A DNA stretch of 12,771 bases from Cloacimonetes bacterium TCS62. Lineage in GTDB: Bacteria > Cloacimonadota > Cloacimonadia > Cloacimonadales > TCS61. Positions within the stretch are counted from its first letter, which is position 1. Every line of letters begins with the position of its first letter. This document shows positions 1-7,750 of this stretch, one piece after another. Both the position numbers and the translations under genes were made by a program. The notes under the pieces were generated by a model, which was not told the DNA's origin, did no database searches, and worked only from the letters and a program-made list of their open reading frames with translations. The DNA is taken from assembly GCA_001577185.1 (NCBI GenBank), contig LSCM01000015.1, positions 1 through 12,771 of the forward strand, written 5' to 3'.

Positions 1-242
1 CCACCAGCCATTGCCAGTTTTTTAGGTCCTAATTTTGGCATTAATCTACCAGCAATTACCATTATTATGGCAAACAGAGCCAAACCAGCAGCAAATACTG
101 CTTGTGTTTGCGTTTTGGTCCATCCAGCATCAACAAGAGGTTTAGTGAAAACCGACCAAGCATAAATTGCACCTAAACACAGTTGGATCAGGATAGCTCC
201 AATTACTACTAAATTACGATTCATTACTTTTTTTTCAGACAT
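1..242 (-). CDS. OFA-family major facilitator transporter, N-terminal part (runs off window edge)
   Basis: Only the first 80 codons are in the window; the gene continues beyond position 1. The frame opens with ATG at 242-240, 6 nt after a good ribosome site (AAAGGAG, 250-256 on the minus strand). The protein begins MSEKKVMNRNLVVIGAILIQ and has two clear membrane helices at about residues 11-31 and 45-68. The first contains LGAIYAWSVF, a hallmark of the oxalate/formate antiporter (OFA) family. After the second helix, GRLMPKLGPKKLA (65-77) sits where major facilitator proteins carry the conserved loop 2-3 motif. OFA members exchange small carboxylates across the inner membrane, but the substrate cannot be read from this fragment. 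Its place directly after acs suggests acetate or another monocarboxylate (inference). A terminator hairpin lies immediately upstream, so expression probably depends on read-through from acs. Confidence 0.85.
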   Translation of the reverse strand, partial: MSEKKVMNRNLVVIGAILIQLCLGAIYAWSVFTKPLVDAGWTKTQTQAVFAAGLALFAIIMVIAGRLMPKLGPKKLAMAG

Positions 243-256
243 TAAAGTCTCCTTTT

Positions 257-287
257 TAAAAAAACCGGAACTAATTAAGTCCCGGTT
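257..287 (-). terminator. Intrinsic terminator after acs
   Basis: On the minus strand the ten-base arm AACCGGGACT pairs with AGTTCCGGTT across the five-base loop TAATT, with one G-U pair. A run of seven T follows (plus-strand A run 258-264). The hairpin starts 17 nt after the acs stop codon and ends at the ribosome site of the next gene. The geometry is that of a Rho-independent terminator. Because it lies between two same-strand genes, it may lower rather than abolish transporter expression. Confidence 0.82.
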
Positions 288-304
288 AAATGTATCTAGA
301 TCAA

Positions 305-2290
305 TTAGTCTATTAAATCTCGTTCTTCAATGAGTTTTTCAACAACACTTGGATCAGCAAGAGTTGAAATATCACCAAGATTATCTGTGCTTTTTTCTGC
401 TATCTTTCTCAAGATTCTGCGCATGATTTTACCGGATCTTGTTTTTGGTAATGCAGGTGCCCATTGAATTGCTTCAGGTGTGGCTATTGGACCAATCTCA
501 GCACGAACATGTTTTACAAGTTCTTTCTTAAGTTCTTCTGTCTCTTCAATTCCTCCAACAAGAGTTACATAAGCATATAATCCTTGCCCTTTAACTTCAT
601 GTGGAACTGGAGTAACAGCTGCTTCTGCTACCGCATTATGACTAACAAGTGCACTTTCTACTTCTGCAGTACCTATTCTGTGGCCAGAAACATTTACGAC
701 ATCATCGATTCTTCCTAATAACCAGTAATCTCCATCGTCGTCAATCCTGCAACCATCTCCGGCAAAGTAGAGATCATCATACATAGAGAAATAGGTATCA
801 ATAAATCTGTCATGATTTCCCCACATAGTTCTCATCATTCCAGGCCAAGGTTTCTTAATGCAAAGTTTTCCACCTTCATTTTTACCACACTCTTTTCCTT
901 CATCATTCAAAATAACAGGCTCTACTCCAAAGAAAGGTCTTGAAGCACTTCCTGGCTTAAGTGTATGAGCTCCAGGTAGAGGTGTAATCATAAAACCACC
1001 GGTTTCGGTTTGCCACCAAGTATCCACAATCGGGCAGTTACCGTGACCAACTTTTTCATAATACCACATCCATGCTTCAGGATTAATAGGCTCACCTACC
1101 GAGCCAAGAATTCTGAGTGAGCTAAGGTCATATTTTTCTACCCATTCATCACCTAATCTCATTAAAGCTCTAATAGCTGTTGGGGCAGTATAGAAAACAG
1201 TAATTCCGAATTTATCAACAATTTTCCAGAAGCGTCCTGCATCGGGATAGGTTGGAACACCTTCAAACATAACAGATGTTGATCCATTAGCAAGCGGTCC
1301 GTATACAATATAACTATGACCAGTAACCCAGCCAATATCTGCTGTACACCAATAAACATCATCATCATGAATGTTAAATACGTATTTATGTGTCATTGTT
1401 GTATGCATTAAGTAACCTGCAGTTGTATGAACAACACCTTTTGGTTTTCCTGTAGAACCAGATGTATATAAAATAAATAATGGATCTTCAGCTTTCATAT
1501 GTTCAGCTTCACAAACTGGATCTGCATCTTTCATAAGATCTTCATACCAAAAATCTCTTCCTTCCTTCATATCACATGGTTCATCATTTGTTTTAGTAAC
1601 AACAACGCTTTCGATGGATGGAGTATCTTCTAGTGCTTTGTCTGCAATGTCTTTAAGACGAATATGTTTTCCTGCTCTGTTGGACACATTAGAAGTGATC
1701 AACATTTTGCAATCTGAGTCATTTACTCTACCACGAATTGCATCTGAGCTAAATCCACCAAAGATTATAGAGTGAATAGCACCAATTCTGGTACAAGCGA
1801 GCATAACAATAGAAAGTTCAGGAACCATCGGCATGTAGATCGCAATTCTATCACCTTTTTTAATTCCTTTTGATTTTAGGACATTAGCAAATTTACTGAC
1901 TTCAGTGTGCAATTCTTTGTAAGTATATTTTTTTACATCATCTTCAGCTTCACCTTGCCATAGAATTGCGGTTTTGTTTTCAATTGGTGTACCAAGATGT
2001 TTGTCCAAGCAGTTATAACTAACATTCATTTCACCATCTTCAAACCATGAATGTTCGATTTTTCTTGCCTTAGTATCCCAATTGTATTCAAGTCCTTTTG
2101 TAGGTTCTTTAAACCAATGTAAGTTTTTTGCTTGTTCTAACCAGAATCCATCAGGATCCTTAATCGATTTTTCCCACATTTCCTTGTATTTCTTATCCGA
2201 ATCAACATATGCATTTTTCTTGATGTTTTCGGGTGGTGGAAATGTTTTCCCTTCATGAGCAAAAGAAGTTATTGCTTTTTTTTCTGCCAT
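305..2290 (-). CDS. acs: Acetyl-CoA synthetase (AMP-forming)
   Basis: This 661-residue cytoplasmic enzyme activates acetate with ATP through acetyl-AMP to acetyl-CoA; the length is normal for Acs (about 650). Visible ANL-superfamily motifs are the ATP loop YTSGSTGKPKG (275-285), the adenine/acyl motif TWWQTETGG (424-432), AGDG with ribose-binding D512, the hinge region LGRIDDVVNVSGHR (525-538) and the C-terminal PKTRSGKIMRR (615-625). By a constant offset of 12 from the Salmonella enzyme, acyl-pocket residues V322, T323, V398 and W426 are all kept, which favours acetate over longer acids. The catalytic lysine that is a known acetylation target in Acs is K621. The ATG start is supported by a very strong AAAGGAGGAG upstream. 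A carbonic anhydrase gene lies 150 nt upstream and an OFA transporter follows, fitting acetate uptake and activation. Confidence 0.97.
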   Translation of the reverse strand: MAEKKAITSFAHEGKTFPPPENIKKNAYVDSDKKYKEMWEKSIKDPDGFWLEQAKNLHWFKEPTKGLEYNWDTKARKIEHSWFEDGEMNVSYNCLDKHLGTPIENKTAILWQGEAEDDVKKYTYKELHTEVSKFANVLKSKGIKKGDRIAIYMPMVPELSIVMLACTRIGAIHSIIFGGFSSDAIRGRVNDSDCKMLITSNVSNRAGKHIRLKDIADKALEDTPSIESVVVTKTNDEPCDMKEGRDFWYEDLMKDADPVCEAEHMKAEDPLFILYTSGSTGKPKGVVHTTAGYLMHTTMTHKYVFNIHDDDVYWCTADIGWVTGHSYIVYGPLANGSTSVMFEGVPTYPDAGRFWKIVDKFGITVFYTAPTAIRALMRLGDEWVEKYDLSSLRILGSVGEPINPEAWMWYYEKVGHGNCPIVDTWWQTETGGFMITPLPGAHTLKPGSASRPFFGVEPVILNDEGKECGKNEGGKLCIKKPWPGMMRTMWGNHDRFIDTYFSMYDDLYFAGDGCRIDDDGDYWLLGRIDDVVNVSGHRIGTAEVESALVSHNAVAEAAVTPVPHEVKGQGLYAYVTLVGGIEETEELKKELVKHVRAEIGPIATPEAIQWAPALPKTRSGKIMRRILRKIAEKSTDNLGDISTLADPSVVEKLIEERDLID

Positions 2291-2311
2291 TTGTATCTCC
2301 TCCTTTAGTAT

Positions 2312-2340
2312 ATTAGATTGTAATCAAAGACAAAGTTCAA
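2312..2340 (-). promoter_or_regulatory. Possible sigma-70-like promoter for acs
   Basis: On the minus strand TTGAAC (2340-2335) is separated by exactly 17 nt from TCTAAT (2317-2312). The predicted start of transcription would lie close to 2305, right at the ribosome site, giving a very short leader. This makes the call uncertain. A second TTGACT at 2354-2349 has no good partner. The rest of 2291-2440 shows no gene. Confidence 0.35.
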
Positions 2341-2440
2341 TAATTAGAAGTCAAGCTTTTTCTGAACTACTATCTTTAATCCTAAATTTACCGATAAATA
2401 ATTTAATAAATGTTGGCAATTGTCTATCATATATCAAATA

Positions 2441-3019
2441 CTACTTTAGTGGAATCCACCGTTCTACTTCGTTATCATAATAGTCGATAATCCCCGTTTT
2501 TAAATCATATAACCATTTATGAATAATAATGTATCCAGAAGTTACTTTCTCCTCAATGTAATCAAAAGTAAGCAAATTTTCAGATTGAAGTAAAACATTA
2601 GCTTTTATTGTTTCTGGGATAGAGTTTTTCTTTGCTGGCTTTGCATGATCCAACCAATTAGAAATATTTGAGTTTTCCTTAACTCCATTCATCATTGCTG
2701 TGATACCTCCGCATCCAGTGTGTCCACATATAACAATATGCTTCACTTCAAGATGTTTAACTGCATATTCTAAAACAGAGGATGAATTAGATTCATCTCT
2801 ATTTTTTGGTGGAACTATATTTGCGATATTACGAGTTACGAAAAGGTCTCCGGTTTTCGCATTAACAATAAATTCCGGTACAACTCTTGAATCTGAACAT
2901 CCTACCCACAAAATCTTTGGATGCTGACCATTTACTACTAAATCATTATATAAATTTTTATTTGCATTAAAATTTTTTACAAAGATTTTGTTCCCGTTTT
3001 TTAATTTTTCTATAGACAT
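2441..3019 (-). CDS. Beta-class carbonic anhydrase
   Basis: This 192-residue zinc enzyme interconverts CO2 and bicarbonate. The beta-class signatures are both present: CSDSRV (41-46), giving zinc ligand C41 and the D43-R45 dyad, and HTGCGG (100-105), giving zinc ligands H100 and C103. VTRNIAN (61-67) is the third conserved block. There is no signal peptide, so it should be cytoplasmic. The ATG start at 3019 follows GGAGGA at a 3-nt distance. The stop is TAG. It lies upstream of acs on the same strand with a 150-nt gap and diverges from ndk. Bicarbonate supply for carboxylation steps linked to acetate or propionate metabolism is a reasonable role, but this is inferred from position only. Confidence 0.95.
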   Translation of the reverse strand: MSIEKLKNGNKIFVKNFNANKNLYNDLVVNGQHPKILWVGCSDSRVVPEFIVNAKTGDLFVTRNIANIVPPKNRDESNSSSVLEYAVKHLEVKHIVICGHTGCGGITAMMNGVKENSNISNWLDHAKPAKKNSIPETIKANVLLQSENLLTFDYIEEKVTSGYIIIHKWLYDLKTGIIDYYDNEVERWIPLK

Positions 3020-3061
3020 TAATCCTCCAAAATTATTAAATCAATTATTTATTTCTAATTT

Positions 3062-3090
3062 TTAATTTTAAGATTGAACTTATATGTCAA
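3062..3090 (-). promoter_or_regulatory. Possible promoter of the carbonic anhydrase gene (perfect -35 only)
   Basis: In the 137-nt divergent gap between the carbonic anhydrase and ndk genes, the minus strand carries a perfect TTGACA (3090-3085). The sequence 17-18 nt downstream is only A/T-rich (AATTAA or ATTAAA), with no good -10 box. I could not find a convincing promoter facing ndk in the same gap. Confidence 0.3.
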
Positions 3091-3156
3091 ACATTTTTCT
3101 TGCAATAAGAGGTAAAAATTAAATTTTCGTTCAACAAAGAATAAATTGGAGAAAAA

Positions 3157-3558
3157 ATGAGACAAAGAACATTATTTTTGATAAAGCCAAATGTAACAAA
3201 GAAAGATCTTATCGGTGAAGTTTTACAGATCGTTGAAAAGAATGGATTTGTAATTGAAGAGTTAAAAATGTTTAAAATGGATGAACTACTTGCAGATGAA
3301 TTTTACAAAGAACATCTTGAAAAGAGTTTTTATTCTGAACTTAGTGAATTCATGAGATCAGAAAGAATTGTAGGAGCTGTACTATCTAGGGAAGAAGCAG
3401 TTAGCAAATTACGTGAACTTGTCGGCGATACAGATTCTAATAAAGCTGAACTTGGTACAATACGCTCTATGTATGGAGATTCTAAGGGCGAAAATGCGGT
3501 TCACGCTTCGGATAGTCTGAAGAGTGCTGAAAGAGAGATAAAGTTAATTTTTGGATAA
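3157..3558 (+). CDS. ndk: Nucleoside diphosphate kinase
   Basis: This cytoplasmic enzyme of 133 residues transfers the gamma-phosphate of ATP to other (d)NDPs through a phospho-histidine. Family landmarks are LFLIKPN with nucleotide-contacting K10 near the start, FYKEHLEKSFY (49-59), GTIRSMYG (100-107; R103) and the active-site block NAVHASDS (113-120) with H116. Most family members have HGSDS, so here G is replaced by A, a variant I believe occurs in several bacterial lineages. The C terminus stops at REIKLIFG, slightly shorter than the usual 140-150 residues. GGAG at 3148-3151 precedes the ATG by 5 nt. It is a single-gene unit, divergent from carbonic anhydrase and convergent with the aminotransferase operon. 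Confidence 0.95.
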   Translation: MRQRTLFLIKPNVTKKDLIGEVLQIVEKNGFVIEELKMFKMDELLADEFYKEHLEKSFYSELSEFMRSERIVGAVLSREEAVSKLRELVGDTDSNKAELGTIRSMYGDSKGENAVHASDSLKSAEREIKLIFG

Positions 3559-3597
3559 ATCATTTTAGTTTTGTAAATTGATAGATAAATTTAAATT

Positions 3598-3640
3598 AGA
3601 TGCTAAGTTTGCTCTATAAATTAGAACAAGCATAGCATCT
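3598..3640. terminator. Bidirectional hairpin terminator between convergent ndk and the aminotransferase operon
   Basis: AGATGCTA (3598-3605) pairs perfectly with TAGCATCT (3633-3640). The stem continues inward for about ten more pairs, with two mismatches and one G-U pair, to a five-base loop at 3617-3621. T-rich sequence flanks it on both strands (plus: TCAATTTTCTTT after 3640; minus: AATTTAAATTT below 3598). It lies 40 nt after the ndk stop and 60 nt after the aminotransferase stop, the position expected of a terminator shared by two converging transcripts. Confidence 0.72.
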
Positions 3641-3699
3641 TCAATTTTCTTTAATAGCTTGATAAATGTAATTTTAATGATAATGATATTGCTACCGTA

Positions 3700-4896
3700 C
3701 TAACTGTTCAATTTTTTATATTTTTGTAATCCTGCTCTGAAGATCTTCATTGCTTTTGTTAGATCATTTTCATTGAGTACATAAGCAATTCTGATTTCAT
3801 TTAGCCCTAAACCTTGTGTAGCATAAAAACCTTGAGCAGGAGCGAACATCACAGTTTCTCCATTTAGTGAAAATTCTTCCAACATCCATTTTGCAAAATG
3901 TTCAGCATCTTCAATTGGCAATTTAGCAATTATATAGAAGGCCCCTTTAGGTTTGATACAGACAAGTTCATCAATTTTCTGTAATTCTTCGAATACAAGA
4001 TTACGTCGTTTATCATATTCCAAAATAACTTCTTTGAAGTAATCCTTTTCTATATCAATTGCTGCGTTTGCGGCTAGTTGATCTATTGTAGGTGGACACA
4101 ATCTAGCTTGTGCAAATTTTAATACTGAACTCATGAAATTTTTATTTCGGGAAGCTAAGCAACCGATCCGTGCTCCACAGGCACTATAGCGCTTAGAAAT
4201 ACTATCAACCATTATGGCAAGTTTTTCAAGAGATTGAATATCCAATATACTTGTATGTGTCACTCCATCGTAAACAAATTCTCGATAGACTTCATCAGAG
4301 ATTACAAAGAGGTCATTCTCTATAGCAATTTCAGCAATTCGCTGTATATCTTCTCTGGGATAAACTGCTCCAGTAGGATTTCCGGGATTACAAAGCATGA
4401 TGGCTTTAGTTTTCGATGAGAGAAGTGATTGTATTTTATCCTTGGGAGGGAGCTTGAATCCTTCTTCTGCGAAAGTTGTTAAAGGTACTATATTTACACC
4501 AGTCATTTTAGCGAAACCGTTGTAATTTGTATAAAAAGGTTCGGGAATAATAACTTCATCACCCGGATTACAGACGGTTAATAAAGCAAATAGAATTGCT
4601 TCAGAACCAGCAGTTGTTACTATGATATCGTCAATGTCGAGAGGAATATCGTGCTGCTTATAATACTTCACCAAATTCTTTCTGTAAATATCCAAACCTT
4701 GTGAAGGTCCATAGGCAAGAACTTTTTTATCAAATTGTTGGTAAACATCCAACATTTTTTGTGGAGTTGGAATATCCGGCTGTCCAATATTCAAATGGTA
4801 TATCTTTATTCCTTTTTTACGGGCAGAATTGGCAAATGGCATCAGCTTTCTGATTGGAGAAGCTTGTACATTGATTGATCGATCTGATAACTTCAT
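3700..4896 (-). CDS. Pyridoxal-phosphate aminotransferase, class I (aspartate aminotransferase fold)
   Basis: This 398-residue cytoplasmic enzyme of fold type I has all the main cofactor and substrate residues: N170 in NPGNPTG (170-176), D201 in ISDEVY (199-204), the Schiff-base lysine K235 in SISKRYS (232-238), R243 and the alpha-carboxylate arginine R369 in EIRIAY. The length is typical. The sequence resembles the Ib subgroup of aspartate-like aminotransferases, but the amino donor cannot be fixed from motifs, so I give no gene symbol. It is the last gene of the operon and starts 7 nt after the acyltransferase stop. Its ribosome site GAGGGA overlaps the TGA stop of that gene, suggesting translational coupling. 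No link to lipid A chemistry is obvious; it may simply share the transcript. Confidence 0.93.
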   Translation of the reverse strand: MKLSDRSINVQASPIRKLMPFANSARKKGIKIYHLNIGQPDIPTPQKMLDVYQQFDKKVLAYGPSQGLDIYRKNLVKYYKQHDIPLDIDDIIVTTAGSEAILFALLTVCNPGDEVIIPEPFYTNYNGFAKMTGVNIVPLTTFAEEGFKLPPKDKIQSLLSSKTKAIMLCNPGNPTGAVYPREDIQRIAEIAIENDLFVISDEVYREFVYDGVTHTSILDIQSLEKLAIMVDSISKRYSACGARIGCLASRNKNFMSSVLKFAQARLCPPTIDQLAANAAIDIEKDYFKEVILEYDKRRNLVFEELQKIDELVCIKPKGAFYIIAKLPIEDAEHFAKWMLEEFSLNGETVMFAPAQGFYATQGLGLNEIRIAYVLNENDLTKAMKIFRAGLQKYKKLNS

Positions 4897-4903
4897 TGTT
4901 CCC

Positions 4904-5491
4904 TCACTTTATTTTTTTTAAATATTTAATTAATTGTGTTTTCGTCTCTTCAATTTCTTCTTTACTATTAATATAATAGAGCTCACTATAATTAATATTT
5001 ATTTTACTAAAAAACTTTGGTAAACTAAATTTATCCCAAGTATCAAAAACGTACTCTTTCTCAGCTTTTACAGTTACGAAAACAATCGGTAATTTTGTAA
5101 AATAGGAAAGATAAAAAACACCATCCTTGATTTTTTTTGAAGGTCCTTTAGGACCATCTGGTGTTATAGCTAAAGAATTATTCTTAGCAAATTTAATTAA
5201 TTTTCTTGTAGCCGAACTACCTTTTCTTCCAGAAGATCCACGTGCAGCTTGATAGCCAAAAACTTTTGCAGGTCCAGTAATTAATTCTCCATCTTTCGAA
5301 GTAGAAGCCAGAATCACGATGTTCTCACCTTTGTGAAGATACAGCAGTGGGACCATATTACGGTGCCAAAAAGCAAAAATAACATTTCCTCCAGGTTTAG
5401 GATTTTGTAAATTATATCTCCAGGTTATACCTAATATTTTCACCAAAAATGCACCTAGATATTTTTCCAAAAACAATAAAATATTATTCAT
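4904..5491 (-). CDS. DUF374 / lysophospholipid acyltransferase-like protein
   Basis: With the ATG start at 5491 the protein has 195 residues and overlaps the end of lpxB by 8 nt (ATGAATAA). The DUF374 landmarks are FAFWHRNMVP (39-48) with probable catalytic H43, TSKDGELI (64-71), RGSSGRKGSS (84-93) and ITPDGPKGP (109-117). These resemble the acyltransferase blocks of the LPLAT superfamily. Members are predicted membrane-associated acyltransferases, often encoded beside lipid A genes. The exact acyl acceptor is unknown. A TTG codon 15 nt further upstream (5506) could extend it to 200 residues, but there is no clear ribosome site before either codon, so I prefer ATG with translation coupled to lpxB. 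It has no long hydrophobic N-terminal anchor beyond a short amphipathic stretch. Confidence 0.88.
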   Translation of the reverse strand: MNNILLFLEKYLGAFLVKILGITWRYNLQNPKPGGNVIFAFWHRNMVPLLYLHKGENIVILASTSKDGELITGPAKVFGYQAARGSSGRKGSSATRKLIKFAKNNSLAITPDGPKGPSKKIKDGVFYLSYFTKLPIVFVTVKAEKEYVFDTWDKFSLPKFFSKININYSELYYINSKEEIEETKTQLIKYLKKIK

Positions 5492-6608
5492 ACAACATAT
5501 TTTCAATAATATCTGAAACAGCCTTAGAAGTCGATTTCTTTTCTAATAGATCATGTAAAGTTTTTAAGTTATCTTTAGTTTCTGCGTACTTCTTTGGATT
5601 TTTAAGAAATAGATTTATTTGATAGTAGATATTTCTACCATTTACCTCATCTTGTAATAATTCAGGAAGAACTTTATTTCCCAAAATAATATTCGGCAGA
5701 CCGATTTTATCAATTTTCACAAATCTTTTACCAAGTTCGTAAGATATCCGGCTGGTTTTATAAACAATTATGAAGGGAGTTCCAAGATAAGCACATTCTA
5801 AAGTAGCTGTTCCGGAAGTGATCGTAAGAAAATCACAATACTTCATCATCTCATAATTATATGAATCAATTTCTTTGATCTTGCTACCATTCAATCCCAT
5901 TTTTTTAAATAATTCTTTGTTGATTGAACAAGCTCTAGAAACTAAAAATTCATATTTGTCGGGATTGAAATGATTTATAGCATTAATGAATTCAGGTGAT
6001 AACCTTTTGATTTCATTTGCTCTGCTACCAGGAAAAAAACCAAGCCATTTTTTTGTTTCATCTAATTGGAATTTTTTTGCAAATTCTTTTTTAGTCAGCT
6101 TAAGTTCAATTTCTTCTGCTATTGGATGTCCTACATATGAAGAATGAACATTTTCTTTCTGTAGTAAATTTCCTTCAAAGGGAAGAATGTAGGCTATATA
6201 GTCAGTATATTTTTTCAGTTGAAATATTCTATTTTGTTTCCAGGCCCAAAATTGTGGAGAAATATAATATAGAACAGGAATATTGAACTTACTAGCTAAC
6301 TTTGCTAATTTCATGTTAAACCCTGGATAATCAGTTAAAACTATAAGATCGGGTGTATTTTTCTTAAAGATCTTTTTTATTCTAAAATATATCTTTGTAA
6401 AGAAAAAAATGTGTTTTACAACTTCTGTAAAACCCATTACAGCAAATCGTTCAAATGGTTCGATTGTTGTAAAATTGTATTTAATCATATTGGGACCACC
6501 AATACCGAAAACAGAGATATCTTTACCTCGGTTTTGAAGTTCTCTTAGGATGATCGCTGAATGTATATCACCAGAATTTTCACCTGCTATCCAGAATATT
6601 TTTTTCAT
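5484..6608 (-). CDS. lpxB: Lipid-A-disaccharide synthase
   Basis: This 374-residue GT19 glycosyltransferase joins UDP-2,3-diacylglucosamine and lipid X to form the lipid A disaccharide. It acts as a peripheral protein on the cytoplasmic face of the inner membrane. Family motifs are AGENSGD (8-14), TDYPGFN (92-98), SPQFWAW (117-123), VGHP (159-162), FPGSR (192-196) and the donor-site block SGTATLE (265-271). The length matches the family. The start ATG lies one nucleotide after the stop of the upstream unknown gene, with no obvious ribosome site of its own, so it is probably translated by coupling. Its presence implies an LPS-type outer membrane. No other lpx genes are in the window. Confidence 0.97.
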   Translation of the reverse strand: MKKIFWIAGENSGDIHSAIILRELQNRGKDISVFGIGGPNMIKYNFTTIEPFERFAVMGFTEVVKHIFFFTKIYFRIKKIFKKNTPDLIVLTDYPGFNMKLAKLASKFNIPVLYYISPQFWAWKQNRIFQLKKYTDYIAYILPFEGNLLQKENVHSSYVGHPIAEEIELKLTKKEFAKKFQLDETKKWLGFFPGSRANEIKRLSPEFINAINHFNPDKYEFLVSRACSINKELFKKMGLNGSKIKEIDSYNYEMMKYCDFLTITSGTATLECAYLGTPFIIVYKTSRISYELGKRFVKIDKIGLPNIILGNKVLPELLQDEVNGRNIYYQINLFLKNPKKYAETKDNLKTLHDLLEKKSTSKAVSDIIENMLYE

Positions 6609-6609
6609 A

Positions 6610-7305
6610 TTAATCTAGATCTGTGAAAAGAGTCTTGAGTTTTTTTATTTTATCTGAATTCAAGGTAAAATTAACATAATTAGCAAAGTTATCCAAAATG
6701 AGCAATGCATTTACATTGGTGTCCATACCCTTTATCTGTTTTAATCGATCAAAGAAAGCTAGATTAATTTTATGAACATCTTGATAATATTTTACAAGAC
6801 CATTCAATTCCCAATCTGGTTCTTTACGATCTTTCATCAAAAAATATTGTTTAAGTAGATATGATGACATAGTTCTATAAAGAGTTTCTTGCTGACTTGC
6901 AAAAGGTAAATGAAATCTAACTAACTGCTTCAACTTATCTAATGTTGGACAACATGAAGTCGCCATAATTATTCCTAAGATTGAACTCACACCTTGTTGT
7001 AGGGATGTAGCTTTTGAGTAAGTACGTGCTGGTGTTTTTATCGTAATATCTGCGTCTTCAAAAGAAGATGAGCTTCTGAAATATTCCACAATATCGCTCA
7101 TATTAACTGCAACAGGACAATGTGGATTTTGAGTTTCATTTAACTTGCAATTTGGGCATCTATGGAATTTCAGTTTTGTCCATTTGGGAGGATCATCGTA
7201 CTTTTTTGGTTTCAAGTTTAAAGATTTTTTATACAAAGTGATATCAAAAGTTTTTGATTTTCCTTCATTATTAATAAAATTGTAAGAGTATTTCAACTTC
7301 TCCAT
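6610..7305 (-). CDS. Conserved protein of unknown function with a CPNC-type cysteine cluster (DUF6901-like)
   Basis: This is a 231-residue soluble-looking protein with no signal peptide or membrane segment. An N-terminal beta-rich part (about 1-45) leads into FHRCPNCKLNETQNPHCPVA (47-66), with C50, C53, H62 and C63 as possible metal ligands. A mostly helical C-terminal part follows, with TSCCP (116-120), FHLPFAS (131-137) and PDWEL (163-167). The pattern matches, from memory, a conserved bacterial family that I believe is catalogued as DUF6901; this was not checked. No function is known to me. The start at 7305 is supported by GGAG at 7311-7314. It lies 15 nt after yjbQ and 1 nt before lpxB, so it is firmly inside the operon. 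Confidence 0.8.
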   Translation of the reverse strand: MEKLKYSYNFINNEGKSKTFDITLYKKSLNLKPKKYDDPPKWTKLKFHRCPNCKLNETQNPHCPVAVNMSDIVEYFRSSSSFEDADITIKTPARTYSKATSLQQGVSSILGIIMATSCCPTLDKLKQLVRFHLPFASQQETLYRTMSSYLLKQYFLMKDRKEPDWELNGLVKYYQDVHKINLAFFDRLKQIKGMDTNVNALLILDNFANYVNFTLNSDKIKKLKTLFTDLD

Positions 7306-7320
7306 CTTTTCTCCTTTTTA

Positions 7321-7716
7321 TCAATCTATTCTTAAAATTGCCCTACGATTGCGGGGACCATCAAATTCACAGAAGAAAATTCCTTGCCATGTACCTAAAA
7401 CAAGTTTGTTATCTTTAATTAAAACATCCTGAGAACATCCGATAATTGAACTTAAGATATGTGCATCAGAATTTCCTTCCATATGGCTAAATTCCTTATA
7501 AGAAGGAGAGATCTTTTTTAATGAGTAGAGCATATCTTGTTTAACACTGGGATCAGCATTCTCATTGATCGTAACTGCTGCGGTAGTATGAGGAATAAAT
7601 ATAGTTAATTTCCCATCTGAGATGTTTGCCTCTTTAGCAAATTTTTTCACATAATCTGTAATATTTACCATTTGTTTGTTTTCGGAAGTTGAAATGTTGA
7701 TTATTTTTTGATCCAT
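7321..7716 (-). CDS. yjbQ: YjbQ / UPF0047 family protein
   Basis: This small cytoplasmic protein of 131 residues is typical in length for the family. Conserved blocks are FIPHTTAAVTINENAD (40-55), with H43, E52 and N53, then HMEGNSDAH (78-86) and LGTWQGIFFCEFDGPR (107-122). The histidine and acidic residues form the family's probable metal or phosphate site. Some members have shown weak thiamine-phosphate synthase activity and are named accordingly in databases, but the true role is unsettled. No thi genes are nearby. The ATG follows GGAG with a 6-nt spacer. It is the first gene of the five-gene operon and divergent from the PspC gene. Confidence 0.93.
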   Translation of the reverse strand: MDQKIINISTSENKQMVNITDYVKKFAKEANISDGKLTIFIPHTTAAVTINENADPSVKQDMLYSLKKISPSYKEFSHMEGNSDAHILSSIIGCSQDVLIKDNKLVLGTWQGIFFCEFDGPRNRRAILRID

Positions 7717-7750
7717 AAATATCTCCTTGATGCAAATAATTCTAGTTTAA

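Noticed and set aside
1162..1368. 68-codon open frame within acs
   Set aside because: It is on the same strand as acs in another frame, has low-complexity content and no ribosome site, and lies wholly inside a well-supported gene.
2362..2420. Possible terminator after the carbonic anhydrase gene
   Set aside because: Only a weak A/T stem (ATTTA-TCGG-TAAAT) is present, with no T run after it.
5492..5506. TTG start giving the DUF374 protein five extra residues
   Set aside because: The ATG at 5491 is closer to the lpxB stop and a more usual codon; neither has a ribosome site, so the TTG remains possible but less likely.
7321..7716. Thiamine biosynthesis assignment for YjbQ
   Set aside because: The family name rests on weak activity and no thi gene or TPP riboswitch is visible nearby.
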